Shown: positions 1 to 8,292 of the stretch, one piece after another
Layout: each line of letters starts with the position of its first letter
Numbering within the stretch: position 1 is the stretch's first letter
Assembly: GCF_900142365.1 (NCBI RefSeq)
Contig: NZ_FRAP01000018.1
Location: 91,407-155,406, forward strand
DNA length: 64,000 bases
Source: Pseudonocardia thermophila
GTDB taxonomy: Bacteria; Actinomycetota; Actinomycetes; Mycobacteriales; Pseudonocardiaceae
Direction of reading: 5' to 3'
The notes under the pieces: generated by a model
What the model was told of the DNA's origin: nothing
The model's input: only the letters and a program-made list of their open reading frames with translations
Databases searched by the model: none
Program-made: the position numbers and the translations under genes

Positions 1-1318
1 TCCCGGGCTCGGAGAACCCGCCGGGGTTGTACGTGCCGCCCGGGCTGTAGAAGTCGACCACGAACTGGCTCGGGTCCGGCCGCCCGGCCTGCACCAGCGC
101 GACCGTGGCGACGAAGTTCCCCGACCGGCGGGCCTCGATCATCTGCGTGAACTCCAGCGGCCGCACGGTCACGTTGATCCCGGCCTCGCGCAGCTGCGCC
201 TGCAGCGCCTGCGACAGGTTCTGGTAGGTCGTGTTCGGCCCGTGGACGATGTCGAACGAGATCCCGTTCGGGTGGCCGGCCTCGGCGAGCAGGCTCTTCG
301 CCTTCTCCGGGTCGTAGTACGGGGTGACGTCGCTCATCTCGGGCACGTGCGGCCAGAAACCCTCGGCGAACGGCTGCACCGTCGGGGTGCACCCGCCGTC
401 GAAGAGGGAGTCCGCGATCGCCTTGCGGTCGATGGCGTGCATGATCGCCTTGCGCACCCGCGGATCGGCCAGCTCCGGCCTGGAGGTGTTGAGCAGCATC
501 CCGTTGAACGTGCTGTTCGGGCCCTGCACGACGGTGAGCCCGTTGGCCTTCGCCTCGCGGACCTGCCCGGCGTTGATCGTGGTGCCGTCGACCTCGCCGG
601 AGACGACGGCGCGCAGCCGGGTCGGCTCGTCGGAGAAGGCGATCATCTCGATGCCGGCGATCGTGGTGGCCTCGTTGTTCCAGTAGTCGTCGAAGCGGGT
701 GAACGTGACCCGCCCCTGCTCCAGCGACTGGAGCTTGAACGCGCCGGTGCCCACCGGCTTGGTGCCCAGGTTCGGATCGTCGATCGCCTTCGGCGACACC
801 ACGATCCCGGCTTCACCGGCCAACACGTTGATCATGTAGCCGGACGGTTCGCTGAACGTGATCCGCAGCGACATCGGACCGGTCGCCTCGACCTTCTCGA
901 CCGTCCGCAGCGCCGACGCCTGCGCACCGCGCGCCCGCAGCGCCTCCAGGGAGGCCACGGCGGCCGCCGCGTCGAGCTTCTCGCCGTCGTGGAAGGTCAC
1001 GCCCTCGCGCAGCTCGAGATCCAGCACGGTGTTGTCCGCCGAGAAGCTCCACCCCGTCGCCAGACCGGGCTTGAGCTGCCCGTCCGGGGTGCGCTCGATC
1101 AGGCTCTCGTAGACGACGTCGAGGAAGACCGGGTCCAGCGGCGCGGACTGCCGCGGATCGAACGAGGTCGGGTTGCCCGGCACCGCGTACCGGAAGACCG
1201 CGTTCGGGTCGTACTCGCCGGCGGCACCCGCCGGCTCCTCCCCGCCGCCACCGCAGCCGGTGAGGACGAGCGCCGCCGCCGCGAGCGCGGCGGACCACCG
1301 CAGCGCCGCGCGCCTCAC
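1..1318 (-). CDS. Peptide/nickel-type ABC transporter substrate-binding lipoprotein (SBP family 5), 3' end outside window
   Basis: About 439 residues are visible; the C-terminus runs off the left edge, and family members are usually 500-550 aa. The GTG start at 1318 is preceded by AGGAG and begins a basic signal peptide with lipobox LTGC, then a Gly-rich linker, so this is an extracytoplasmic lipoprotein. The mature part has the family-5 layout: an N-terminal YAVPGNPTSFDP segment, VYESLIERTPDG near residue 70, then GTGAFKL and an AIDRKAI helix. It precedes no other gene here but follows the two ATPases and two permeases on the same strand, as in Opp/Dpp operons. Solute is not deducible; the setting in an aromatic-type catabolic regulon suggests it may not be a peptide. 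Confidence 0.9.
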   Translation of the reverse strand, partial: MRRAALRWSAALAAAALVLTGCGGGGEEPAGAAGEYDPNAVFRYAVPGNPTSFDPRQSAPLDPVFLDVVYESLIERTPDGQLKPGLATGWSFSADNTVLDLELREGVTFHDGEKLDAAAAVASLEALRARGAQASALRTVEKVEATGPMSLRITFSEPSGYMINVLAGEAGIVVSPKAIDDPNLGTKPVGTGAFKLQSLEQGRVTFTRFDDYWNNEATTIAGIEMIAFSDEPTRLRAVVSGEVDGTTINAGQVREAKANGLTVVQGPNSTFNGMLLNTSRPELADPRVRKAIMHAIDRKAIADSLFDGGCTPTVQPFAEGFWPHVPEMSDVTPYYDPEKAKSLLAEAGHPNGISFDIVHGPNTTYQNLSQALQAQLREAGINVTVRPLEFTQMIEARRSGNFVATVALVQAGRPDPSQFVVDFYSPGGTYNPGGFSEPG

Positions 1319-1424
1319 GGCCGGCTCCTGGCTACCTGCGGACGGGGAATCGGGCACAGCACTGCTTCGCGGCTTTCCACGTGACCTCCACTGGTCAGCT
1401 CGGGCGGGGGACGCGAGAGGGGTG

Positions 1425-2468
1425 TCAGGGGGTGGCCGGGGCCGGCAGGGCGGCCGGCCCGGCGAGCTTCTTGTGCGGGCTGCCCGCGGCGGAGTGGCGC
1501 AGGCAGGCGACGTGCCGGTCGCCACCGACCGGCACGAGCGGCGGATCGGTGGTCGCGCACTCGGGCACCGCGATCGGGCAGCGGGTGCGGAACCGGCAGC
1601 CGGACGGCGGGGACGCCGGGTCGGGGAGGTCGCCGCGCAGCTCGACGCGTTGCCGGGCCCGCTGCACCTCGGGGTTGGGGACCGGCACCGCGGACAGCAG
1701 CGCCTGCGTGTAGGGGTGCAGGGGGTGCTCGGCGATCGCGGCGGCGGGCCCCTCCTCCACGACCCGCCCGACGTACATCACCGCGATGCGGTGCGACAGG
1801 TGGCGCACGGTGGCGAAGTCGTGCGAGACCAGCACCACGGCCTGGCCGCTGTCCTCCTGGATGTCCAGCAGCAGGTTGAGGATCTCCGAGCGGGTCGACA
1901 GGTCCAGTGCGGACGTGGGCTCGTCGGCGATGAGGACCTCCGGCTCCAGCGCGAGCGCGCGAGCGATGCACACCCGCTGGCGCTGCCCGCCGGACAGCTC
2001 GTCCGGGTAGCGCTCGACGTACGCCGGGTCGAGCGTCACGCGTTCCAGCAGGTGCGCGGCGGCCTCGTCCATCTCGCCGCGCGTGATCCGCTTGTGGATC
2101 AGCAGCGGCTCGGCCACCGCGTGCCCGACGGTCTTCGTGGGGTCCAGTGCACCGTAGGGGTCCTGGAAGATGAACTGCAGCCGGGCCCGCAGCGCGACGA
2201 GATCGCTCCCGCGCACCCGGGTGACGTCCTGCCCACCGACCTCGATCGTGCCGCCGTCCGGTTCGATCAGCCGGGCCATCAGCTGACCGACAGTGGTCTT
2301 GCCCGATCCCGACTCGCCGACCAGCCCAAGGGTCGTGCCCGACGCGACCTCCAGGTCCACGCCGTCGACGGCGCGCACCGCGCGCAGGGTCCGACCGAAG
2401 ATCGACCGGGTGAGCGGGAACGTCTTGGTCAAGTTGCGGACGCGGACCGCGGCCTCGCGTTCAGCCAC
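1425..2468 (-). CDS. ABC transporter ATP-binding protein, OppF/DppF type
   Basis: 347 aa. Walker A GESGSGKTT lies near residues 51-59, the signature LSGGQRQR near 158-165 and Walker B VLIADEP near 178-184. The C-terminal HPYTQALLSAVP and CRFRTRCP segments form the oligopeptide-transporter extension, whose cysteines can bind an Fe-S cluster in some homologues. It energises import together with the OppD-like partner, whose stop overlaps this start by 8 bp. A 106-bp spacer separates it from the downstream binding-protein gene; I see no clear terminator there. Confidence 0.93.
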   Translation of the reverse strand: MAEREAAVRVRNLTKTFPLTRSIFGRTLRAVRAVDGVDLEVASGTTLGLVGESGSGKTTVGQLMARLIEPDGGTIEVGGQDVTRVRGSDLVALRARLQFIFQDPYGALDPTKTVGHAVAEPLLIHKRITRGEMDEAAAHLLERVTLDPAYVERYPDELSGGQRQRVCIARALALEPEVLIADEPTSALDLSTRSEILNLLLDIQEDSGQAVVLVSHDFATVRHLSHRIAVMYVGRVVEEGPAAAIAEHPLHPYTQALLSAVPVPNPEVQRARQRVELRGDLPDPASPPSGCRFRTRCPIAVPECATTDPPLVPVGGDRHVACLRHSAAGSPHKKLAGPAALPAPATP

Positions 2469-3459
2469 GCGGCACTCCCTCCACCGTCAGCGCCCCGCTG
2501 GCGACCCGTCCGCAGCGGCTGCGGTGCGCGCCGGCGAGCACGCTGTCGGGCTGGGGGCGGCCGCACACCTCGGGTCGGTTGTGGACGCACCGCGGCTGGA
2601 ACCGGCAACCGGCCGGGAACCGGCCCGCGGGCGGCACCCGGCCCGGGATCACCGCCAGCCGGGTGCGCGGGCTGCCCGACTGCGGCACGGAGGCGAGCAG
2701 CGCGCTCGAATACGGGTGGCCGGGGCTGTAGAACAGCTCGTCGATGCTCGCGCGCTCGACGACGTGCCCGGCGTACATCACCACGACGTCGTCGCAGAAG
2801 TCGGCGACGACGCCCAGGTCGTGGGTCACCAGCAGCACGGCGAGGTCCAGGTCGCGCTGCAGGTCGCGCAGCAGCCCGAGGATCTCTGCCTGGATGGTGA
2901 CGTCCAGCGCGGTCGTCGGCTCGTCGGCGATCACCAGCTTCGGGTCGCACGCGATCGCCGCCGCGATCATCACCCGCTGCTGCATGCCGCCGGACAGCTC
3001 GTGCGGGTAGGAGCGCACGCGCTGGGCCGCGTTCGGGATGCCGACGCGGTCGAGCAGCTCCTCGGCGCGGCGCAGCGCCACCGAGCGGCGCTCCCCCAGG
3101 TGCAGCAGGCGCGCCTCGGCGATCTGGTCGCCGACCGTCATCGTCGGGTCCAGACTGCTCATCGGCTCCTGGAACACCACGCCGACCGGTCCGCCGCGCA
3201 CGGCCCGCAGCTCGCGCGGGCTGCACGTGAGCAGATCCGTGCCGTCGAAGACGATCCGGCCGCCGGCGATCGTCAGGCCCGGCGGCAGGAGCCGCAGGAT
3301 CGCCATCGAGGTCAGCGTCTTCCCGCAGCCGGACTCGCCGATCAGCGCCAGCGAGCGACCCCGACCCACCTCGAAGCTCACGTCCTGCACGAGGCCCGGC
3401 TGGGCGGGCAGGTCGATCGTCAGCCCCTCGACGGAGAGCAGCGGGCTGTTCCCGGTCAT
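2461..3459 (-). CDS. ABC transporter ATP-binding protein, OppD/DppD type
   Basis: 332 aa from ATG at 3459, which overlaps the stop of the upstream permease by 4 bp (ATGA). The frame stays open upstream, but that part is antisense-like and has no domain content. Walker A GESGCGKT is near residues 41-48, LSGGMQQR and LVIADEP follow, and the C-terminal CRFQPRCVHNRPEVC gives the four-cysteine oligopeptide-transporter tail. It forms the ATPase heterodimer with the next gene. Confidence 0.92.
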   Translation of the reverse strand: MTGNSPLLSVEGLTIDLPAQPGLVQDVSFEVGRGRSLALIGESGCGKTLTSMAILRLLPPGLTIAGGRIVFDGTDLLTCSPRELRAVRGGPVGVVFQEPMSSLDPTMTVGDQIAEARLLHLGERRSVALRRAEELLDRVGIPNAAQRVRSYPHELSGGMQQRVMIAAAIACDPKLVIADEPTTALDVTIQAEILGLLRDLQRDLDLAVLLVTHDLGVVADFCDDVVVMYAGHVVERASIDELFYSPGHPYSSALLASVPQSGSPRTRLAVIPGRVPPAGRFPAGCRFQPRCVHNRPEVCGRPQPDSVLAGAHRSRCGRVASGALTVEGVPRG

Positions 3460-4331
3460 GTGCGCCTCCGCAGGCCCACCGCGTCGCGGATCGCGTCGCC
3501 GATGGTGTTGAACGCCAGGACGGTCAGCACCATCGCGATCCCCGGCGGGACGACCGCGTACGGCGCGTCGAACTGGTTGGCGTAGGCCGCCTTGAGCATC
3601 GAGCCCCAGCTGGCGTCCGGAGGCTGCACGCCCAGGCCGAGGAAGCTCAGGCTCGCCTCGACCAGCAGCGCGACGCCCATCAGGATCGTCGTCTGCACCA
3701 AGAGCGGTGCGGCGATGTTGGGCAGCACGTGCACCCACAGCGTCCGCCGCCGGGAGGAACCCACGGCGTCGGCCGCGCGGATGAACGTCTCCTCGGTGAC
3801 CGCCAGCGCCGCGCCGCGCACCACCCGGAAGATCGCCGGCGAGAAGATGATGCCCACCGCGATCATCGTCGTGACCAGGCCGGGACCGAGCACCGCGACG
3901 ATGGCGAGCGCCCCCACCAGCGCGGGGAGCGCGAGCACGGTGTCGGCGAGCCGCCCGGTGATCGCGTCGACCCAGCCGCCGCGCACCGCCGCCCACAGGC
4001 CCAGCGGGAGCCCGATCGCCACCGCGATGCCGACGGAGATCGCCGGGGCGCTGATCGTGACCGCGGCGGCGTTGATGATGCGGCTGGCGACGTCGCGGCC
4101 GAAGTCGTCGGTGCCGAACCAGTGCTCGAGGCTGGGCCCGGCGAACCGGTTGCCGAGGTCCTGCACGTCCGGGTCGTGCGGGGCGATCCAGCGCCCGCCG
4201 ATCGCCAGCACGACGAGCAGCAGGACGTAGCCGATCGAGACCGCGGCGGCCGGCTTGCGGAGGACCTCGCGCAGCACGCGGGTGCGGCTGCGCCGCGCCG
4301 GGGCCGTCTCCTGCTGGACCGCGGCGGTCAT
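3456..4331 (-). CDS. ABC transporter permease, DppC/OppC type
   Basis: 291 aa from ATG at 4331, overlapping the upstream permease stop by 4 bp. A short cytoplasmic N-terminus rich in Arg is followed by a first membrane helix (VSIGYVLLLVVLAIGG), then the typical HWFGTDDFGRDVASRII segment that precedes the BPD_transp_1 domain. The EAA loop reads EASLSFLGLGVQPPDASWG near residue 245. This is the C-type inner-membrane subunit of the importer. Confidence 0.92.
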   Translation of the reverse strand: MTAAVQQETAPARRSRTRVLREVLRKPAAAVSIGYVLLLVVLAIGGRWIAPHDPDVQDLGNRFAGPSLEHWFGTDDFGRDVASRIINAAAVTISAPAISVGIAVAIGLPLGLWAAVRGGWVDAITGRLADTVLALPALVGALAIVAVLGPGLVTTMIAVGIIFSPAIFRVVRGAALAVTEETFIRAADAVGSSRRRTLWVHVLPNIAAPLLVQTTILMGVALLVEASLSFLGLGVQPPDASWGSMLKAAYANQFDAPYAVVPPGIAMVLTVLAFNTIGDAIRDAVGLRRRT

Positions 4332-5275
4332 GCCGTCCTCACCTTCGGGTTGATCCAGCCGTAGGTCAGATCGACGATCAGGTTGATCAGCACGACGACG
4401 GCCGCGCAGAACAGCACGTAGCCCTGGATCACGGGGTAGTCGCGCTGCAGCACCGAGTTGACCGCCAGCGTGCCCAGGCCGGAGATGCCGACCACCGCCT
4501 CGATCACGATCGTCCCGCCCAGGAGCCGCCCGGTCTGCAGGCCCAGCACGGTGACCACCGGGATGGCAGCGTTGCGCAGGATGTGCCGGCGCACGAGCCA
4601 ACCGGTCGTCGCGCCGCGCGCCCGGGCGGTGCGCACGTAGGGGCGGGTCAGCACGTCGGCCACGCAGCCGCGGGTGTGCCGGGCCAGCTCGGCGGCGGTG
4701 GCCAGGCCGAGCGCGACGGCGGGCAGCACCAGGTGCGATGCCCACGTGCCCAGGCCGCGCGACATCGGTGCGTAGCTGGTGGCCGGGAACCAGCCCAGCC
4801 CCAGCGCGAACACCGACACGAGCAGCATCGCGACCCAGAAGCTGGGCATCGCGATGCCGAGGGTGGCGAGGCTGGAGATCGCGCGGTCGAGCCAGCTGCC
4901 CTGCGCGAGCCCGGCGAGCACCCCCGCCGTGACCCCGACCAGCACGGCCACCACGATCGCCGCCACCGCCAGCGCCAGCGTGGGCGGGGCAGCCAACAGG
5001 ATCGTCGAGGTGACCGGGCGGTCGGTGAACAGGGAGCGGCCGAGGTCACCGCGCAGGACCCCGAACAACCACGTCAGGTACTGCTCGATGACCGGGCGGT
5101 CCAGGCCCAGCCGTTCGCGGATCCGCTCGACGTCCGCTGCGCTCGCGTTCTCCCCCGCGATGACCTGCGCAGGATCTCCGGGGATGAGCTGGACCATCAG
5201 GAAGGTGACCAGCGAGACGAGCCAGAGGACGAGCACCCCGCCGCCGAGCCGACGCACGATCATCCGTCCGCTCAT
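4328..5275 (-). CDS. ABC transporter permease, DppB/OppB type
   Basis: 315 aa. I chose ATG at 5275 because GGAGG lies about 7 bases upstream and the protein then begins MSGRMIVRRLGGG, the usual B-type N-terminus leading into the first helix (VLVLWLVSLVTFLMVQ) and the LIPGDPA motif. A longer open frame starts at 5377 but would run through the promoter and operator. It is first in the transporter operon (permease, permease, ATPase, ATPase, binding protein). The operator-like palindrome at 5310-5324 sits 35 bases upstream of this start. Confidence 0.92.
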   Translation of the reverse strand: MSGRMIVRRLGGGVLVLWLVSLVTFLMVQLIPGDPAQVIAGENASAADVERIRERLGLDRPVIEQYLTWLFGVLRGDLGRSLFTDRPVTSTILLAAPPTLALAVAAIVVAVLVGVTAGVLAGLAQGSWLDRAISSLATLGIAMPSFWVAMLLVSVFALGLGWFPATSYAPMSRGLGTWASHLVLPAVALGLATAAELARHTRGCVADVLTRPYVRTARARGATTGWLVRRHILRNAAIPVVTVLGLQTGRLLGGTIVIEAVVGISGLGTLAVNSVLQRDYPVIQGYVLFCAAVVVLINLIVDLTYGWINPKVRTA

Positions 5276-5309
5276 CGAGTGCCTCCGTCCGACCTTGGGC
5301 GGCGCCTGT

Positions 5310-5324
5310 GTCCGATAATCGGAC
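5310..5324. promoter_or_regulatory. Operator-like palindrome, site A (importer promoter)
   Basis: GTCCGAT-A-ATCGGAC is an inverted repeat with 7-base arms around one base. Its first 12 bases (GTCCGATAATCG) are identical to the right arm of site C at 14475-14486. It lies just upstream of the importer operon, in a 218-bp space that also follows the IclR stop. Assignment to the IclR protein is inference from repetition of the motif in this cluster. Confidence 0.6.
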
Positions 5325-5493
5325 AATCTGTTACGTCCTTGTGTCAAGATGGTGCCTTGTGGCGGCGGCCACGTCAAGGAGCGTTCGGGCCGAGCACAGC
5401 ACAGTGGACGGCGGAGCGCACAGCCGGGACGAGAACATCACAGACGGCGCCGGAAGCACCACGGAGCTGGGGATCGGTTCCCCGCAGGACCGA

Positions 5494-6240
5494 TCAGAGG
5501 CCGGCGTTCGCGATCTGCTGCGCGACCTCGATGAGCCGGCGGCCGACCCGGTCGACGTCGACCTCGCCCATCGAGATGATCCCGATGGCGGCGTCGAGGC
5601 TGTGCCCGTCGCCGTCGTACAGCGGAGCGGCCACGCCGACCGCGCCCGCGGTCAGCGCGCCGTACGACACGGCGTAGCCGACCTCGCGCGCCTCCCGCAC
5701 GGCCTGCGGGTCACCGGAGCCCGCCCGGCGGGCCATGAGGATGGCCAGCCCGCTCGCGCCCTGGTTGAGCGGGTGACGGGCGCCGCTGCGCTGGGACAGG
5801 TGGAACACCGAGTCCGGTGGCTCGACCACGGCCAGCGCCACCGCGTCGTCCCCCTCGGCGACGACGCACTGCGCGGTCGCCTTGAACTCCTCGGCCAGCT
5901 GCCGCAGGTACGGCGTCGTCGCCCGGCGCAGCTGCGGGTTGGCCTGGCGCGCCAGCTGCATGACCCCCAGCCCGAGCCGGTAGCGCCCGGAGCTGCCCTC
6001 GGCGACCAGCCGGTGCGCGCGCAGCGTCGCCAGCAGCCGGTACACGGCCTGCCGGTGCACGCCCAGTGCGGTCGCCAGCTCGGCGACGGTCATGTCGCGG
6101 TCCTCGGCGGCGAGCAGCTCGAGCAGACGCAGCCCGCGGTCCAGTGTCAGGGACCCGGTGCTGGCCGACTCGCGCCCCGAAGCGGCCACGCGCTGCACCT
6201 CCTGCTCGTCCCGGGGGCGCCGCCGCGCCACCACACGCAT
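5494..6240 (-). CDS. IclR-family transcriptional regulator
   Basis: 248 aa from ATG at 6240. After an Arg-rich leader, residues about 30-90 form the winged HTH (LTLDRGLRLLELLAAED, MTVAELATALGVHRQAVYRLLATLRAHRLV). The IclR effector domain follows, with the LGLGVMQLARQ linker and PDSVFHLSQRSGARHPLNQGASGLA. It is last in the operon that starts with the VOC gene at 13214. The frame extends far upstream, but that part overlaps the flavoprotein gene antisense-free and carries no domain. It is the likely reader of the repeated palindromes at 5.3, 13.2, 14.5 and 20.6 kb. The effector is unknown, most likely a pathway metabolite. Confidence 0.93.
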   Translation of the reverse strand: MRVVARRRPRDEQEVQRVAASGRESASTGSLTLDRGLRLLELLAAEDRDMTVAELATALGVHRQAVYRLLATLRAHRLVAEGSSGRYRLGLGVMQLARQANPQLRRATTPYLRQLAEEFKATAQCVVAEGDDAVALAVVEPPDSVFHLSQRSGARHPLNQGASGLAILMARRAGSGDPQAVREAREVGYAVSYGALTAGAVGVAAPLYDGDGHSLDAAIGIISMGEVDVDRVGRRLIEVAQQIANAGL

Positions 6241-6314
6241 GACCGGATCACCGTACTCGGCCGCTCCGACCGGGCCGTCGGCGGCGCGCGGTGTCCGACC
6301 GGCTGTGTGACCAG

Positions 6315-7823
6315 CTACCCCACGGTGGTGCGATCGGCCGCCACCGACTCCCCCGCGATCCGGCCGAACGCCAGGCACTCGGCCAGGCTCGCCCCGCCCG
6401 CCGGGTAGAGCAGCCCGTGGATCGAACCCAGCTCGCCCGCCGAGTACAGGTGCGGGATCGGCCCGCCGCGCGCGGCGAGCACCCGGGCGGCCGCGTCCCG
6501 GCGCGGCCCGCCCACGGTGTGCGAGCCGCCTGGCCACAGCGGCACCGCGTAGAAGCGCGGCCCGGTCAGCGGGGTGAGCGTGGCAGGGTCGCGGCCGAAA
6601 TCGGCGTCGCGCCCGGCGGCGCAGAACGCGTTGTAGCGCTCCACGGTGTCGGCCAGCGCATCCGGGTCCAGGCCGCAGGCCGCGGCGAGATCGCGCACCG
6701 AGTCCGCAACGCGGATCCAACCCCGCTCCAGCTCGGCCCGGTTGTCCGCGCTCCAGGTGTAATCGCCCACCGGGCCGGCCGGGCCGGAGTAGGTGGGCAC
6801 GAGCGGAGCCCGCCGGAACCGATCGTCGTCGAAGATCCACCACGTGGGGACGCGGGGGCGGGTGAGCCGGCCGGCGTCCATCCCGAGCAGGTGCAGGGTG
6901 GCCGCGTGCTGGCGCCCGGGCTCGGGCAGGAACCGCCGCCCCGCCCCGTCGACGAACACCGCGCCGGGCGGGCGCACCGCGGGATCGGGGCCGAAGCGAC
7001 CGGAGCCCCACAGATCGATCGCGGTGCCGCCGCCGAAGCCGTCGCCGGGGAACCGCGCCACGAAGTGCCCCGGCCAGACGTTCATGTGCCACAGCTCCGC
7101 GCCGACGTCGAGGCCCATCCGCACACCGTCGCCGGTGTTGTGCCGGGTGCCGTAGAAGTGCACCGGGGTGGCCGGTAGGTACTGCGTCTTCATGGCGTCG
7201 TCGGCCTCGAAGCCGCCGGTGGCCAGCACGACCCCGCGCCGCACCCCGATCCGGACGGGCGGACCGCAGCCGGGTTCGGCCCGCACCCCGATCACCGCGC
7301 CGTCCTCGTCGGTGAGCAGCGCGGTCGCCCGCACTCCGAAGCGCACCTCGATGCCCCGCTCCTGCACGAGCGCGCGCAGCAGCCCGTGCAGCGGGCAACC
7401 GGTGTAGCCGTCCGGGCGGCGGCCCGGCAGCACCTGGTACACCGTGACCGAGCCGTGGTCGGGCAGGGTGTCGTGCTCGCCGTGCAGGTCGAGCACCCGG
7501 TAGGTGCCGCCGTGCTTCTCCAGCCACTCCGGGTTGCGCGCGGTCTCCCGCGCCCAGGTCTCGATCAGCTCCGGCTCGACCGCCTCCCCGTTCACCGCGT
7601 ACGCCGCAGCCAGGTAGCGGCACGCGCCCTCGACGTCGGTGGGCACCAGCAGGAAGCCCGCGGCGTAGCGGCTGTTCGGCCGGTGCGCCGCCGCGTGCTG
7701 CTTCTCCAGCACGAGCACCTCCGCGCCGCGGTCGTGCGCGGTCACCGCCGCGGTCGCGCCCGCGTTGCCCAGGCCGAGCACCGCGACGTCGACGACCTCG
7801 TCGAACCCTCCGGTGTGGAACAC
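6315..7823 (-). CDS. FAD-dependent oxidoreductase (fumarate reductase / 3-ketosteroid dehydrogenase-like)
   Basis: 502 aa from GTG at 7823. The N-terminal dinucleotide fold reads DVAVLGLGNAGATAA near residues 11-25, followed by an acidic end VLVLEKQ. A second FAD motif (GVVLATGGFEADD) is near residue 200, and the C-terminus carries GELGSIHGLLYPAGGASLAECLAFGRIAGE, as in the FAD_binding_2 family. Such enzymes dehydrogenate or reduce alpha,beta C-C bonds in acids, steroids or tricarballylate. It sits between MaoC and IclR genes with short spacing, so it is co-transcribed. Substrate specificity is not visible from sequence. Confidence 0.85.
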   Translation of the reverse strand: MFHTGGFDEVVDVAVLGLGNAGATAAVTAHDRGAEVLVLEKQHAAAHRPNSRYAAGFLLVPTDVEGACRYLAAAYAVNGEAVEPELIETWARETARNPEWLEKHGGTYRVLDLHGEHDTLPDHGSVTVYQVLPGRRPDGYTGCPLHGLLRALVQERGIEVRFGVRATALLTDEDGAVIGVRAEPGCGPPVRIGVRRGVVLATGGFEADDAMKTQYLPATPVHFYGTRHNTGDGVRMGLDVGAELWHMNVWPGHFVARFPGDGFGGGTAIDLWGSGRFGPDPAVRPPGAVFVDGAGRRFLPEPGRQHAATLHLLGMDAGRLTRPRVPTWWIFDDDRFRRAPLVPTYSGPAGPVGDYTWSADNRAELERGWIRVADSVRDLAAACGLDPDALADTVERYNAFCAAGRDADFGRDPATLTPLTGPRFYAVPLWPGGSHTVGGPRRDAAARVLAARGGPIPHLYSAGELGSIHGLLYPAGGASLAECLAFGRIAGESVAADRTTVG

Positions 7824-7836
7824 GTCGGCCCGGCCC

Positions 7837-8292
7837 TCAGCCGACCGCCACCGTCGCCGACCCGGCCAGCACCCGCCGGTCGGGCGCCGCGACGCAGCTC
7901 AGCTGGATCTCCGCGAGCCGCCCGCCCGCGGAGTCGTCGCGGACCTCGGTGACGGTCGCGGTGACCGTCAGCGCGTCGCCGGGCCAGGTGGGGGCCTGGA
8001 AGCGGGCCCGGAAGCGCCGCACGTTCTCGTGCCCGAACCAGTCGGTGAGCACCCGCCCGGCCAACCCCATGACGAGCATGCCGTGCGCCATCACCGTCGG
8101 GTGGCCGGCGATCTCGCGGGCGTACACCTCGTCGGTGTGCAGTGGGTTGAAGTCCGCCGACGCGCCCGCGTACATGACGATCTGGGTCCGCTTGAGATCG
8201 TCGACGACCTGCTCGACCCGCTGGTCGCCGACCTCGACCCGGATCCGCCCGGGGACGTCGGTCGCCGGTTCCTGCTCGGTGGTGGCCGTCAT
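7837..8292 (-). CDS. MaoC-family (R)-specific enoyl-CoA hydratase subunit
   Basis: 151 aa from ATG at 8292; the start overlaps the upstream stop by 4 bp. The hotdog fold has the catalytic pair in ASADFNPLHTDEVYA (Asp and His, near residues 44-51) and the HGMLVMGLAGRVL helix. In the two-gene hydratases of actinobacteria this is the catalytic half. Its non-catalytic partner (FAS1-like dehydratase half) is fused to the acyl-CoA synthetase encoded directly upstream, so the two products probably associate. Confidence 0.88.
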   Translation of the reverse strand: MTATTEQEPATDVPGRIRVEVGDQRVEQVVDDLKRTQIVMYAGASADFNPLHTDEVYAREIAGHPTVMAHGMLVMGLAGRVLTDWFGHENVRRFRARFQAPTWPGDALTVTATVTEVRDDSAGGRLAEIQLSCVAAPDRRVLAGSATVAVG

